Notes under the pieces: model-generated | What the model was told of the DNA's origin: nothing | The model's database searches: none | Seen by the model: the letters and a program-made list of their open reading frames with translations, nothing else | Program-made: the position numbers and the translations under genes | Part shown: piece by piece, positions 1 through 9,025 of the stretch | How the letters are laid out: every line of letters begins with the position of its first letter | How positions within the stretch are numbered: position 1 is the stretch's first letter | Source: JACKEQ01 sp041389565 | Lineage (GTDB): Bacteria > Myxococcota_A > UBA796 > GCA-2862545 | NCBI GenBank assembly: GCA_041389565.1 | Contig: JAWKRP010000017.1 | Location: 141,514 to 205,513 of the forward strand | Direction of reading: 5' to 3' | DNA: 64,000 bases

Positions 1-1047
1 CACCCGCACGTCCGTGAGCGTGAGGACGGTCGAGCCACTCGTGTGGATCCCTGCCCCGCCCTGGCTGGCGTGGAAGCCTCCGGTGATCTCGAGCCCCGCG
101 AGCTCGATCTCGGAGGCGCCCGAGATCTCGACGGCACGCCCGAGCCCTGCCGCGTCGATGATGACCGTCGCCCCTTCCCGGGCCCCGATCGTGAGCAGCC
201 GGCCGGCGAGGGTGATTGCGCCGTAGTGGCCGCTCCGTACGCAGATCGCCTCACCGTCGTCCGCGTTGTCGATGGCGACCTGTAGGTCGCTGAAGTCATC
301 GGGCACCACCACGGACTCGGAGTACACGCCGTCGCAGTTCGTGTCCTCGCAGTCCCAGCGCGGGGGGGCTCCCGGATAGACGTCGGCGTCGAGATCGTTG
401 CAGTCGGTGTCATCGGTCAGCGCCCAGACGGGCGGGTGGCACGCGATGACGACCCAGCTCGCGTCGCCGTAGCCGTCGCCGTCGGCATCACCGTAGAATT
501 GCGACTCCGTGGTGACCGTGTCGTCGCTGTCGTCGCAGTCGCCGCCCGTGGCGACGAAGTCGGTGGGCGCGGAGCAAGCCACGACCTGGACGGCGGCATT
601 CCCGTCTCCGTCTCCGTCGCTGTCGGCGTACCAGATCGTGCCGTCCGTGGGCCGGTCGTCGACGGCACCGTTGCAGTCGTTGTCGGCCGCGTCGCAGATC
701 TCCGTGCCTCCGGGGAATGCCGTGGCATCGGCGTCGTCGCAGTCGAGCGCGACGAGCACGGCGTTCGAGGGCAGGACACAGGCGATCACGGGCTGGCTCG
801 GGTCGCCGAATCCGTCGCCGTCGCCGTCGATGTAGCCGGTCAGCTCGGTGCAGTCGGTGTCCGTGTCTGCGTCCGCGTCGGTGTCTGCGTCGGTGTCTGC
901 GTCGGTGTCTGCGTCGGTGTCTGCGTCGGCTTCGTTGGCGGGCGCCTGGATTTCGCAGACGCCATCCACCTCCGCAGTGCCGAGGCCACACTCCAACTTC
1001 GAGCAGCCCGCGATGGAGAACAGGGCAACACACATGAACAGTCGCAT
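1..1047 (-). CDS. MopE-type metal-binding repeat lipoprotein with DADT linker (3' end outside window)
   Basis: Reading from ATG at 1047, the protein opens with a short signal peptide and lipobox (SIAGC, Cys about residue 15), so it is probably an outer-membrane or surface lipoprotein. A Cys-containing stretch leads to an Asp-Ala/Asp-Thr linker (about residues 40-60). Three MopE-type putative metal-binding repeats follow, with DGDGDGFGD, DSDGDGDGN and DADGDGYGD loops, CDD/CND motifs and paired Cys. The last ~100 residues before the window edge look like parallel beta-helix rungs. The frame stays open to base 1, so the C-terminus is missing. A second in-frame ATG at 1035 is possible. The family is inferred from repeats only; calcium binding is likely but not shown. 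The overlapping plus-strand reading frames are shadows. Confidence 0.8.
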   Translation of the reverse strand, partial: MRLFMCVALFSIAGCSKLECGLGTAEVDGVCEIQAPANEADADTDADTDADTDADTDADADTDTDCTELTGYIDGDGDGFGDPSQPVIACVLPSNAVLVALDCDDADATAFPGGTEICDAADNDCNGAVDDRPTDGTIWYADSDGDGDGNAAVQVVACSAPTDFVATGGDCDDSDDTVTTESQFYGDADGDGYGDASWVVIACHPPVWALTDDTDCNDLDADVYPGAPPRWDCEDTNCDGVYSESVVVPDDFSDLQVAIDNADDGEAICVRSGHYGAITLAGRLLTIGAREGATVIIDAAGLGRAVEISGASEIELAGLEITGGFHASQGGAGIHTSGSTVLTLTDVRV

Positions 1048-1233
1048 CGATATGCCGCCTGGTTGCTTCGGACTTCGTGGAGGATACCGCAGCAGAGCGG
1101 TTCCATGGAGCATCGCCTGCCTTTCCGCCACCTTCGGGTAGCGAGCTCCCGGGAACGTCATGCGACCCCCGCCGGCCCAGTTCTCAGGAGCTGGTGCCGC
1201 CTTCGCGTGCCGACAGCGCGAAGGACCCGTCGC

Positions 1234-2031
1234 TCAGAGCGGGCAGTCGTACGCCGTCAGCTCCGACGTGACCTCGCCCAGGGCTCCACTCGGATTCGCC
1301 GCTTCGAAGACGCTCATCGGCCTCGATGGGAGTGTGGACACCGGCTCGCTGAACACGACATCCTGCGGCAGATCTGCGCTCCGCCCGTAGCTGACGAAGC
1401 GCATCCGATGGCAGAGCTCGGGGGAGGCGGACACCAGCTGGTACGGCACGGATGGATCGAGCGTCCCGATGCTCTGGCCGCCGGACGCCACCTCGATGGG
1501 TCCGGTGCAGGCCGACAGGTCCGCGATGACGCGGTCCGCGTGTTCGGGGACCTCGAGAGACCCGAGCCGCACGGCTTCCTTCGCGTCGGTTCGGCCGATG
1601 TACACGGTCTTCCAGGCCGGGACCCCGCCGATGTCGAGCCAGACGATGAGCTTCTGGCGCTCCTCGAGCTCCTCGGCCCACTTCGCGTCGGTGCGCGCCT
1701 TCAGGGGCGAGCTCCCGTACGGGTCGTTCTCCTTGGAGAGCGTGAGGTCGACCCGCTCGACTCCGCACGGGCCGTGGTGCTCGAGCACGAGCTGCTCCCC
1801 GCCGACCAGCGCATCGAGGTCGGACCGGGGCCCGCTCCAGGACACCATCGCCATGTGCGAGCGGATCTCGACGGTCCCGACCTCACGCCCGGCGATCGAC
1901 AGGCGGTCGCCCTCCAGGACCGCGGGCGGGATTGGCCGCTCGCCGCCCGGCGCCATCAAGCGCACCTGGAGAGGTAGCGGATCGGGCAACGAAGCCCCGC
2001 ATCCCGCCAGCAGCGCCATCCACGTCCACAT
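1234..2031 (-). CDS. Hypothetical lipoprotein
   Basis: 265 residues starting MWTWMALLAGC, a very short signal peptide with a lipobox Cys at residue 11. GGAGGG lies about 5 bases before the ATG, which supports this start. The mature part has no recognisable enzymatic motif; it carries a few Cys and beta-rich segments. It stands between two other exported-protein genes on the same strand, but with its own ribosome site and gaps of 186 bp (downstream side) and 46 bp (upstream side), so co-transcription with the YhhN gene upstream is possible. Function unknown. Confidence 0.72.
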   Translation of the reverse strand: MWTWMALLAGCGASLPDPLPLQVRLMAPGGERPIPPAVLEGDRLSIAGREVGTVEIRSHMAMVSWSGPRSDLDALVGGEQLVLEHHGPCGVERVDLTLSKENDPYGSSPLKARTDAKWAEELEERQKLIVWLDIGGVPAWKTVYIGRTDAKEAVRLGSLEVPEHADRVIADLSACTGPIEVASGGQSIGTLDPSVPYQLVSASPELCHRMRFVSYGRSADLPQDVVFSEPVSTLPSRPMSVFEAANPSGALGEVTSELTAYDCPL

Positions 2032-2077
2032 CCGTCCCTCCGGAGAGCTGGAAGACTACGCGCTCGGAGCTCGTCGG

Positions 2078-2815
2078 TCAGCCCCCGCGGCTCCTCTGGA
2101 CGTGGACGCCCCACGCGATCGCGGCTTCGGCGGCCAGGTACGTGGACATGATCAGCACGCCGACTCCGGGCAGCGGGAGCTTCGCGAGGTGAGCGATGGC
2201 GATCATCGAATCCGACGCGAGGAACACCACCGCGCCGACGAACACGGGCCAGAAGCTGGCCGGGTCGACGCGGTCGAGCCGGTTCAGCGCCGACCCGACC
2301 ATCGCCACGAGGATGCCGCCGTAGACGACCACGGGACCCGCGGCCATCGACCGCTGCGGATCGGCGAGCACGGCGGGGACCACGATCGCGAGCAGGCCGA
2401 CGGCCCACAGCACGAACGGGAGCAGCCACACCCAACGGGCCGGGAGCGGCCCCGGCACCTCCGGGCGGTCGACGTCGCGGAACACCGCGATGAACGCCAG
2501 GTGGCACACGAAGAACGCGCCCACCCCGACGAGGAACCACGGATCGGCCTTCGGGATGCCGAGGATTGCGGTGTCGTCGGGACCGCTCGGCGCGAGCATC
2601 AGCGTGACGTCGCCGACCCACGAGCACGCGAAGGCGAGCGCCATCCACCGGTCGATCCGCGCGAAGGGCCGCGGGACCGCCGCCAGGTACGACGCGCCCA
2701 GCAGCGGGAGCAGCGGGAGCTTCAGCAAGAAGGTGGCTTCGCGCGCGTGCATGGCCTCCGCTGCGACCTGCGCGAGCGACAGAATGACGAACAGCACTGC
2801 GAGCCAACGCGCCAT
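2078..2815 (-). CDS. YhhN family membrane protein (lysoplasmalogenase-like)
   Basis: 245 residues, mostly hydrophobic, with about eight predicted membrane segments. The arrangement matches YhhN/TMEM86: an early KxPxLP-type segment (LLKLPLLPLLG), a WxGDVxLML segment (SWVGDVTLML), and a C-terminal SDSMIAI segment with the conserved Asp. Family members are integral membrane hydrolases acting on the vinyl-ether bond of lysoplasmalogens; whether this one does is inference. I chose ATG 2815 because GGAGGT sits 6 bases upstream. The longer frame back to 3145 would run through the start region of the neighbouring lipoprotein and has atypical composition. Confidence 0.85.
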   Translation of the reverse strand: MARWLAVLFVILSLAQVAAEAMHAREATFLLKLPLLPLLGASYLAAVPRPFARIDRWMALAFACSWVGDVTLMLAPSGPDDTAILGIPKADPWFLVGVGAFFVCHLAFIAVFRDVDRPEVPGPLPARWVWLLPFVLWAVGLLAIVVPAVLADPQRSMAAGPVVVYGGILVAMVGSALNRLDRVDPASFWPVFVGAVVFLASDSMIAIAHLAKLPLPGVGVLIMSTYLAAEAAIAWGVHVQRSRGG

Positions 2816-2952
2816 CGCGACCTCCAGCGAATTCCCGTGACCGGGAGCCTTCAGCGAGCTGGCTCGCTGACTCCTCCCTGAATTCCGGACGCGGAAACGC
2901 CGAGCGGAGTCCGTAGCCCCCAGAGGCGCCGAAGGCGAAGCGGGAGTGTGGT

Positions 2953-3801
2953 TCATTCCTTCTCGGCGAGCCCGGGGAGGAGGGGCTCGAGGAGCGCCGC
3001 CCACGCCGGGTTCTCCAGCGCCGCGCGGGTCCGCGCCACCCGGATGTCGAGAAGGCTCCGCTGAATCCTCACGTCGTCCGGGGAGGGCGTGCCTGGGGTG
3101 CACACCGGGGCTCCCAGAATCGGGTTCGTGGGCGTGATCACACACGTCGAGAAGTCGCCTGCATCGAGCGTCTTGCGCACGCGAGCCTCCAGGACGGAGA
3201 GGTCGGCTAGCGCGGCCTTCTCGAGGGCATCGGGCCCCCCGCGGTAGCCGTCCACGTGCGCGAGCGTCGCATCGAATCCGGAGAGCTGGAACGAGTCCAC
3301 GATCGTCTCACCCAGCGAGTGGCTCGCAGGGGCGCCGAGCTCGATGGTCTCGTTGCCGTCGTACAGGTCGACCGCGAACGAGCCCACCCCTTCGGCGTCC
3401 ACGCACAGGTCGACGCTCGCCGCGAGGCCGGTGGCGTCGGCACTCTTCGTCCACCAGCAGACCTTCGTCGCCTTCGTGGTCCGCGATTCGACCCGAGCTG
3501 CGAGCACGATGCGCGTGCTGTCCGGCCGGGGCTTCTCCTGGACTCCCGGGTCACCGCGTGTCCACTCCACCCGCACGGTCGAGTGACGATGCTCGATGGG
3601 AGCACGCACCGCTCCTTCGGCTCTCGCCCACTGCTCCGCTCGTTCCTCCAGATCCGCGTAGAGCTGAGCGAGGCGGGGTTCGTCGAACTCCGGCGGCCCG
3701 ACCGGGACGGGCGCGCGCCGCTCGTGTTGCGAGGTCCGCGAGGGGGCAGCCCTCGGGACGTCCGTCGAACAGCCGAGGAGCGCCAGTAGAATCCAGCTCA
3801 T
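2953..3801 (-). CDS. Hypothetical lipoprotein
   Basis: 282 residues beginning MSWILLALLGC, a minimal signal peptide with lipobox Cys at residue 11. The start at 3801 is preceded by GGAGGG. The mature protein is rich in Glu/Arg with three to four Cys in the middle and C-terminal parts. I recognise no family. The gene start overlaps the stop of the calpain-like fragment upstream by 4 bp (ATGA), so the two were probably one operon. Confidence 0.7.
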   Translation of the reverse strand: MSWILLALLGCSTDVPRAAPSRTSQHERRAPVPVGPPEFDEPRLAQLYADLEERAEQWARAEGAVRAPIEHRHSTVRVEWTRGDPGVQEKPRPDSTRIVLAARVESRTTKATKVCWWTKSADATGLAASVDLCVDAEGVGSFAVDLYDGNETIELGAPASHSLGETIVDSFQLSGFDATLAHVDGYRGGPDALEKAALADLSVLEARVRKTLDAGDFSTCVITPTNPILGAPVCTPGTPSPDDVRIQRSLLDIRVARTRAALENPAWAALLEPLLPGLAEKE

Positions 3802-4247
3802 CGTCCCTCCTTCGAGGCGAACGGCGCCCCACCGTACGCGACATTCGAGAACAGACGGTCGAACTCTTCCATCGACGGCGTGAACCTGCCGTCCTCCTTG
3901 CCGTCGAGCGGCTGACCGTCGGGGCCTTCGTGCTCGTTCCTGGCGTGGGGGTTGCGCAGCTCGACCGTGTCCGTGGCGGGGTCGAACCCGAGGACCGTGT
4001 AGGCGTGGCCGTCCGGCAGCCCCTCGCGATTGTCGCTCCTGAGGGTCGACGCGCTCACCGCCAACGCGGTCCTGAACGGCGTCCCCGTCGAGGTCGCAGC
4101 GAGGTAGCCTCTCTGCACCCAGCCGGACTCGCCTTTCCGGTCCAGGAGCCCCGCGGGTCCAATCGACGGACGGACCTCGGTTCCCTCGGTTCGTCCGTCG
4201 ATCTCCACCATTGGATTTCCCTTGTCGTCAACATACGGCACGCCCAA
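3798..4247 (-). pseudogene. C-terminal fragment of a calpain-like (peptidase C2) cysteine protease
   Basis: The 149-residue frame contains GLPDGHAYTVLGF followed by VELRNPH, which fits the catalytic His and Asn segments of the calpain catalytic domain, then an acidic loop and a FDRLFSNV-like ending. The N-terminal half that should carry the catalytic Cys is absent: going upstream, the frame meets a stop at 4269-4271, and the only start is a TTG at 4247 without a good ribosome site. I therefore call it a truncated gene. It could instead be a standalone C2-like domain with another partner. A small hairpin (CACGCC / GGCGTG) lies just upstream at 4263-4279. Confidence 0.5.
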
Positions 4248-4344
4248 GTTCGGGTTGCTTCCACGCCTTCAGGGCGTGCCGGCCTGTTGACGCCAGGGAA
4301 ATCCACGGACGCCCGAGCGTCCGTCGCAACCCGGAGCCCTCTGC

Positions 4345-5349
4345 ATGCACTTCCTCCTCGTCCCGCTCCTGCTCGCCGCCTGCACCCCCGACGAGGGACG
4401 TCCCCCACTGCCGGACTCGGTCCCCCTCGCCTGCGTGCCGTCGGACGCCACGCCGGCCACCGGCATCGTCGGCCTCTCCGACCCCAACGCCACAGAGCCC
4501 GGCGTCATCGACCTCGTCGAGGAGAGCGGCGCGCCCTGGATCCGCGCCGAGCTCCACTGGAGCGTCATCCAGCCCGATCCCGACGGTCCCCTGGACTTCA
4601 CCGCGTACGACGCCATGATCGACGCCTACCGCGAGCGCGGCATCGAGGTCCTGGCCATCCTCACCTACCTCCCGCCGGCGTACGGCGACGACTGGGACCG
4701 CATCGACACCGACTTCCGCGCGTTCGCGACCGCAGCGGTCGAGCGGTACGCGCCGCGCGGCGTCCATCACTGGGAGGTGTTCAACGAGCCCAACCTTCCA
4801 GGCTACGGCTGGCTCACCGAGGACGACGACGCCTGGACGCACCTGCCGGACTACACCCGGCTGCTCGGCATCGCGAACGAGGTCGTGCGGGCCGCTGATC
4901 CCGAGGGATTCGTCGTGCTGGGCGGCATCGCCTCCGAGCAGCACCGTGGCCTCGCGGTCGAAGAGACCATGGACGTACTCTACGGGTATGGCGCGCGCGA
5001 CTGCTTCGACGTGTTCGCGTTCCATCCGTACGGGTACCAGAACGCATTCGGCGACGCGCGGGACCGCGTGCAGGACGTGCTCGACGCGGGTGACGACGCC
5101 GACAAGCCCGTGTGGTTCGACGAGTACGGATGGACCGACCAGGACGCCATGGACCTCGCCGTGAACGACACGCCCGAGACCAACCCGATGCTCGCGGTGT
5201 TCGACCAGAAGGACGTGGCGGACGCGCTCTTCTGGTTCTCGGCCAAGGACTACAGCTCGCGGGTGGGCGCGCCGACCTTCGGGCTCGCGGACTACGACCT
5301 CGTGAAGCGCCCGAGCTTCTTCACGTTCCAGAGCCGGATGGGACCCTGA
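4345..5349 (+). CDS. Glycoside-hydrolase-like TIM-barrel lipoprotein
   Basis: 334 residues. Signal peptide MHFLLVPLLLAAC gives a lipobox Cys at residue 13. The rest reads as a (beta/alpha)8 retaining glycosidase of the GH5/GH39/GH-A clan. RAELHWSVIQ is on an early strand, WEVFNEPNL (about residue 145) carries the candidate acid/base Glu, AFHPYGY is a later strand, and WFDEYGW (about residue 255) holds the candidate nucleophile Glu. ALFWFSAKDY fits the last strands. The substrate cannot be read from sequence. The 3' end overlaps the convergent 2H-phosphoesterase fragment by 29 bp. Confidence is high for the fold, low for substrate. Confidence 0.85.
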   Translation: MHFLLVPLLLAACTPDEGRPPLPDSVPLACVPSDATPATGIVGLSDPNATEPGVIDLVEESGAPWIRAELHWSVIQPDPDGPLDFTAYDAMIDAYRERGIEVLAILTYLPPAYGDDWDRIDTDFRAFATAAVERYAPRGVHHWEVFNEPNLPGYGWLTEDDDAWTHLPDYTRLLGIANEVVRAADPEGFVVLGGIASEQHRGLAVEETMDVLYGYGARDCFDVFAFHPYGYQNAFGDARDRVQDVLDAGDDADKPVWFDEYGWTDQDAMDLAVNDTPETNPMLAVFDQKDVADALFWFSAKDYSSRVGAPTFGLADYDLVKRPSFFTFQSRMGP

Positions 5350-5788
5350 GACCGAAGCGCTCCACCACGTCGTAGACGGGGCCGCCGGGTTCGAGCTCGC
5401 TCGTGGACAGCGTCACGTGCTCGATGGGGACGGTCCGCTCGGGCAGCGACTGCGCCAGGAAGCCTGGAACGACGCTCGCATCTCGGGATGGGCCCAGGGT
5501 GACGTGGGGTCGGTACGCGCGGGGCTCGGGTCGGAATCCGAGCGGCGAGACGATCTCGGCGACCGCGGGATGGACGCCCATCCGCCCGACATCGGTCTCT
5601 TCCGGGGCTTCGTCGACGAGCATCTCCGCAACACGGAGCCGTGCAGCGTGGCACGCGAGGCTGACGTACGCGGACAACCAATGCGACCGCCCGACGGTGT
5701 CGTGGACGGACCCAGCGGTCCCCGTCCACAACAGTGCCCTGAGCTCGCGCTTCGCGGTCCGTTGACGGACCGGAGACCCAGATTCCAG
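5321..5788 (-). pseudogene. C-terminal half of a 2H phosphoesterase (2'-5' RNA ligase-like) protein, truncated
   Basis: The frame contains PLGFRPEPRAYRPHVTLGPSR and a C-terminal TLSTSELEPGGPVYDVVERF segment, which match the second HxT motif and the last strands of the LigT/ThpR-type 2H phosphoesterases. The first HxT motif and the N-terminal lobe are missing. Reading upstream, the frame runs into the tRNA terminator and the tRNA 3' fragment at 5795-5862, which cannot be coding. The gene therefore appears cut off here, or uses an unrecognised internal start. It converges on the glycosidase gene. Confidence 0.5.
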
Positions 5789-5794
5789 GCAAAA

Positions 5795-5822
5795 GAAAAC
5801 CACGCTCGAAGGCGTGGTTTTC
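5795..5822 (-). terminator. Intrinsic terminator downstream of the tRNA remnant
   Basis: An 11-bp perfect stem (GAAAACCACGC / GCGTGGTTTTC) with a 6-nt loop is followed on the minus strand by CTTTTG, giving a TTTTCTTTT tail. It lies 8 bp after the tRNA 3' end and is the normal position for a tRNA terminator. Confidence 0.75.
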
Positions 5823-5830
5823 AGAAGGTG

Positions 5831-5862
5831 TGACCCCAACGGGATTCGAACCCGTGTTGCCG
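5831..5862 (-). other. tRNA 3'-end fragment (T arm plus acceptor 3' strand): probable att site
   Basis: On the minus strand the sequence has a T arm (ACGGG, TTCGAAT, CCCGT) followed by TGGGGTC and discriminator A. A full tRNA would need GACCCCA and D/anticodon arms upstream; these are absent (the upstream 70 bp are AT-rich and unrelated). A displaced 3' end next to a tyrosine integrase is the classical product of island insertion into a tRNA gene. The intact copy was not found in this window. Confidence 0.7.
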
Positions 5863-5958
5863 GGATGAAACACAAGAAAACAAAATAGTCCCGTTATCAC
5901 TGGGATCTCGATACTCTTTGGCCAAGAATTTGGGACCAATTGGGCCCAAGGGGGAAGG

Positions 5959-7305
5959 TTGGGAGCGATACCCGGGTCGGACTGGACCACTCAAACGGTG
6001 CGTGTCGAGGGTCGTCCCCTCTCCGTGCTCCGCTCGCCGAAGGGTGACCGGTTTCGCGTCGAGGGGGCCATCGGAACCATCGACGCGCGCGGCCGGGCCT
6101 ACGCCATTCGCTGGAAAGAACCCTACGTCACGACGGACGAGAACGGCGTCGCGACGAAGCGCCACCGCAAGCGCCGGCTCGCCGCGAGCACGCTCGCCGA
6201 TGCCGTCACCCTCCTTTTGAAGATGAACACGGCCCATGCGCTGGGCGAACCGTTCATGCGCGAGGTCGAGCGCCCCATCGCCACCCTCGAGGCCATCGTC
6301 GTCGCGTACGTGACGATGAGCACCGATGGCCGGCCCGCAACCACGGCTCGGTACCGCGCGAGCATCCTTCAGCGGTTCCTGGACTGGGCGGGTCCGGAAG
6401 CGACGGTCGACTCGCTCTCCCCCACCTACCTGACGGACTACGCGATGTTCGTGAAGCGCGAGGGCATCACGCAGTTTTCGAGGTACGTCGGCCTCGTCGA
6501 GCAGGTATGGACCTGGGCCCACGACCGGCCGGAGCGCTTCCCGGGCGTTCCGACGCCGCGTCGCGTCACGGGGCGCGACGGTGACTTCCCCCACCGCCAG
6601 AACCCGGTCGCCGTCGACACGCCGAGCTGGGACGAGGTCGACGCGATGCTCGCCGCGCTGACGCCGGAGGGCGCGCTCGCCTGGCGGGAGCGCCAGGAGG
6701 GCGACGACTTCCGCGGTCACGGGTACCGGCCGCAGTGGGAGCTCCATCGGCGGGTGGCGCTGACGCAGCGGTTCACCGGGCTCCGCGTGAGCCAGATCCT
6801 GTCGATCGAGGCGGAGGATGTGAATCTGGAGCTCGAGCGGCTGACGATTCGGATGGGTCGGGAGGGCGCGAAGGGCATGCGCCACGACCGCATCGTGCCG
6901 GCGCACCCGGCCTGGATCGAGCTCGTGCGGTCTTGGGAGATCGCTGCGGGTCCGCTGTTCGCGCGGGAGGCGACCAAGGGGAAGCGCGTGGGCCAACTGG
7001 TGATTCCGCGTGGGTGCGAGGTCGCCGAGGTCTTCACGAATGCCTGGATTCGGGCCGAGGTTCCCGAGGTGCGGTGGGGGGTGACCCGCGGGCGGGAGAA
7101 GGCGCGCCCGACCAATGCGATCCGAGCGCGGTGGAAGTCGACGATCGCGGGGACGGCGTCGTACGAGCTGGCGACGATGATGGTGGGTCAGGCGAGTCGC
7201 GGGGAGCACGATGCGTACGTCGCGCTGGGGAATCCGGAGGCGAGTCCGTATTGGGAGTCGATGCGTGAGGCGTTGGGGGCGATTCCGGCCGTCGGGACGA
7301 CCTGA
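5959..7305 (+). CDS. Tyrosine recombinase / integrase
   Basis: 448 residues from a TTG start that follows GGGGGAAGG; a GTG at 5998 is an alternative. There is an N-terminal beta-rich arm domain (RWKEPYVTTDENG), a SAM-like core-binding domain (TTARYRASILQRFLDW) and a C-terminal catalytic domain. The first catalytic Arg is in FTGLRVSQILSIEAEDV. The usual HxxR is NAIR, and the LGH motif is VGQ, with the nucleophile Tyr in HDAYVAL. These His substitutions are unusual but the spacing is kept. The gene starts about 100 bp from the tRNA fragment, as expected for an island integrase. Its 3' end overlaps the convergent serine-recombinase remnant. Confidence 0.85.
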   Translation: MGAIPGSDWTTQTVRVEGRPLSVLRSPKGDRFRVEGAIGTIDARGRAYAIRWKEPYVTTDENGVATKRHRKRRLAASTLADAVTLLLKMNTAHALGEPFMREVERPIATLEAIVVAYVTMSTDGRPATTARYRASILQRFLDWAGPEATVDSLSPTYLTDYAMFVKREGITQFSRYVGLVEQVWTWAHDRPERFPGVPTPRRVTGRDGDFPHRQNPVAVDTPSWDEVDAMLAALTPEGALAWRERQEGDDFRGHGYRPQWELHRRVALTQRFTGLRVSQILSIEAEDVNLELERLTIRMGREGAKGMRHDRIVPAHPAWIELVRSWEIAAGPLFAREATKGKRVGQLVIPRGCEVAEVFTNAWIRAEVPEVRWGVTRGREKARPTNAIRARWKSTIAGTASYELATMMVGQASRGEHDAYVALGNPEASPYWESMREALGAIPAVGTT

Positions 7306-8780
7306 ATCTCGAGCGGGCGACCGTCGCCTGGCCCATTCGAGTCCACGGAGGAGCTCGCGGCGCTCGCCGCCCGACAGGTGCTCCCAGGTGTCGTCGAACC
7401 CCTGGAGGCACTGCCGCATCACATCGGCGTTCATCTCCTCCAGCTCCCGGCTGGCGAGCTCATTCTCAGCGGCGAGCAGCGTCGACTGGAGCTGCCGCTT
7501 CTGGGCGGTCAGCCCGTCGAGCTTGCCCTTGGCGAACTCGTTGTCGAGCATGTCCCGCTCCATCAGGGCCATCAGGAGCTTCTCCCCTTCCCTGCCCACC
7601 TTGGCGATGTCCGCCTTCAGGCTGGTGATGCGGTCCCGGAGCGGCGCGAGCAGCGCGGTGTTCGTCCGGTTGGCCTCGGCGACGGCCTCCTCCATGACGC
7701 TCGGATCGCTGACGGCTGCCCACACGGCGTCGAGGCAGGCCTCGTCCACGGCCTCGGCTCGGACCTGCTTCATGGTGCAGGTGTGCTCCCGCGCCTTCTG
7801 GTGCCCGACGCACGCGTAGTAGAAGTACCGTCCCCGTCGGCCTCCCGCGCTGGTCGAGGTCATCGCGTACCCGCAGGCGCAGCGGACCAGGTTCACGAAC
7901 GGGAACTCGTAGTTGGCGGTCGGCTTGGGCGCGCTGTTCCGCTGGACGTTGTCGTCGAGGATGGCCTGCACCCGGTCGAAGGTCTCCTGGTCGATGAGTG
8001 CCGGGTGCTGACCCTCGAACACGTCGTCGCCGTGGGTCACCTGGCCCAGGTAGATCCGGTTCCGGAGCACGCAGCGCAGGTTCTGGGTGACCCAACTCTT
8101 GCCGCCGCTGACCTTGCCCTCCTGGTTGACCCAGCGCTTCTGGCGGTAGCCGCTCTCGTTCAGCCACTTCATCAGCTTCACCGAGGACCGGAGCTCCTGG
8201 TACCGGTCGAAGATGATCCGGACGAGCGCGGCCTCCTCCTCGTTGACCTCGAGGTGGCCGGCGCCGGCGGAGTCGTAGCCGAGGACCGGGGGCCCGCCGT
8301 TCCACAGCCCGCGCTCGGCCCGGGCGCGCATGGCGACGCGGGTGCGCTCGGCGGTCTGCTCGCGCTCGAGCTCGGCGAACGCGACATCAGCTTGAGCATC
8401 GCGCGGCCCACCGGAGAGCTGGTGTCGAACTGCTCGCGGAGGGAGCTGAACTTGACCTGGTGCTTCTCGAAGAGCTGGTGCATCTCGAAGAAGTCGAGGA
8501 GGCTCCGGCTCAGCCGGTCGATGCGGGTGACGATGACGAGGTCGATGTGGCCCTTGCGGATGCGCTTGAGCATGCGCTGGAGCGCGGAAGCCGCTGGAGG
8601 TTCTGGCCGCTGGCGCCCTCCTCGCGGAACACCTCGACGACCTCGTGGGTGCCTCGCGGGCCTCGACGTAGGAGCGGAGGCGGGCCTGGGTGTCGAGGCT
8701 CCCCTCCTCCTTCGGGCCTGGATGTCGGTGCTGACGCGCGTGTAGATCGCGACGCGAACGGTCTGGATGGTGTCGCCCAT
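7188..8780 (-). pseudogene. Large serine recombinase, broken by several frameshifts
   Basis: Starting at ATG 8780, the N-terminal resolvase domain reads VAIYTRVSTDIQ, then continues in other frames: LDTQARLRSYVEAR, HEVVEVFREEGASGQNLQ, RMLKRIRKGHIDLVIVTR (catalytic-domain DRLSRSLLDFFE). FAELEREQTAERTR then shifts again into the recombinase domain GGPPVLGYD, a zinc-ribbon with CACGY and C-x5-C, and a coiled coil. A last shift near 7335 restores a plausible C-terminus ending at 7188. I count at least five single-base indels. The catalytic Ser is in RVST. The gene follows a small ORF and a sigma54-type regulator in the same direction. The indels may reflect decay or local assembly error. Confidence 0.8.
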
Positions 8781-9025
8781 GGCGCCCCCTGTGCTTGTGG
8801 GCGATGAACTTGACGTAATCGCGTCGCCTTCCTCAACCTGGTCGTGAATCGAGGTGGGCTCCTCGTCCGTCCCCTCGTCGGGACCGGGCAGCGGATCGAG
8901 CCCCGAGCGCGCCCTGGCGGCCCTGACCGCGCCGAGGGCCAGCAGCTCGACGATGCGGCGCCGGCGCTCCTCGACGGAGGGCTCCATCCCGAGCTTGCGC
9001 CGGTGTCGACCTTCCGGCCGCTCAT
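8781..9025 (-). pseudogene. Small recombinase-associated ORF (frameshifted)
   Basis: ATG 9025 overlaps the regulator's stop (ATGA). The reading MSGRKVDTG shifts by one base into LGMEPSVEERRRRIVELLALGAVRAARA and an acidic tail. No stop is reached before the recombinase ATG in that frame, so the 3' end is unclear. It looks like a basic helical protein of about 80 residues. I know no function; its fixed position between regulator and recombinase suggests it helps or controls recombination. Confidence 0.45.

Noticed and set aside
4248..4344. IS200/IS605-type end or omega-RNA near the CACGCC / GGCGTG hairpin
   Set aside because: Only one small hairpin is visible, with no tnpA/tnpB remnant or second end; too weak to call.
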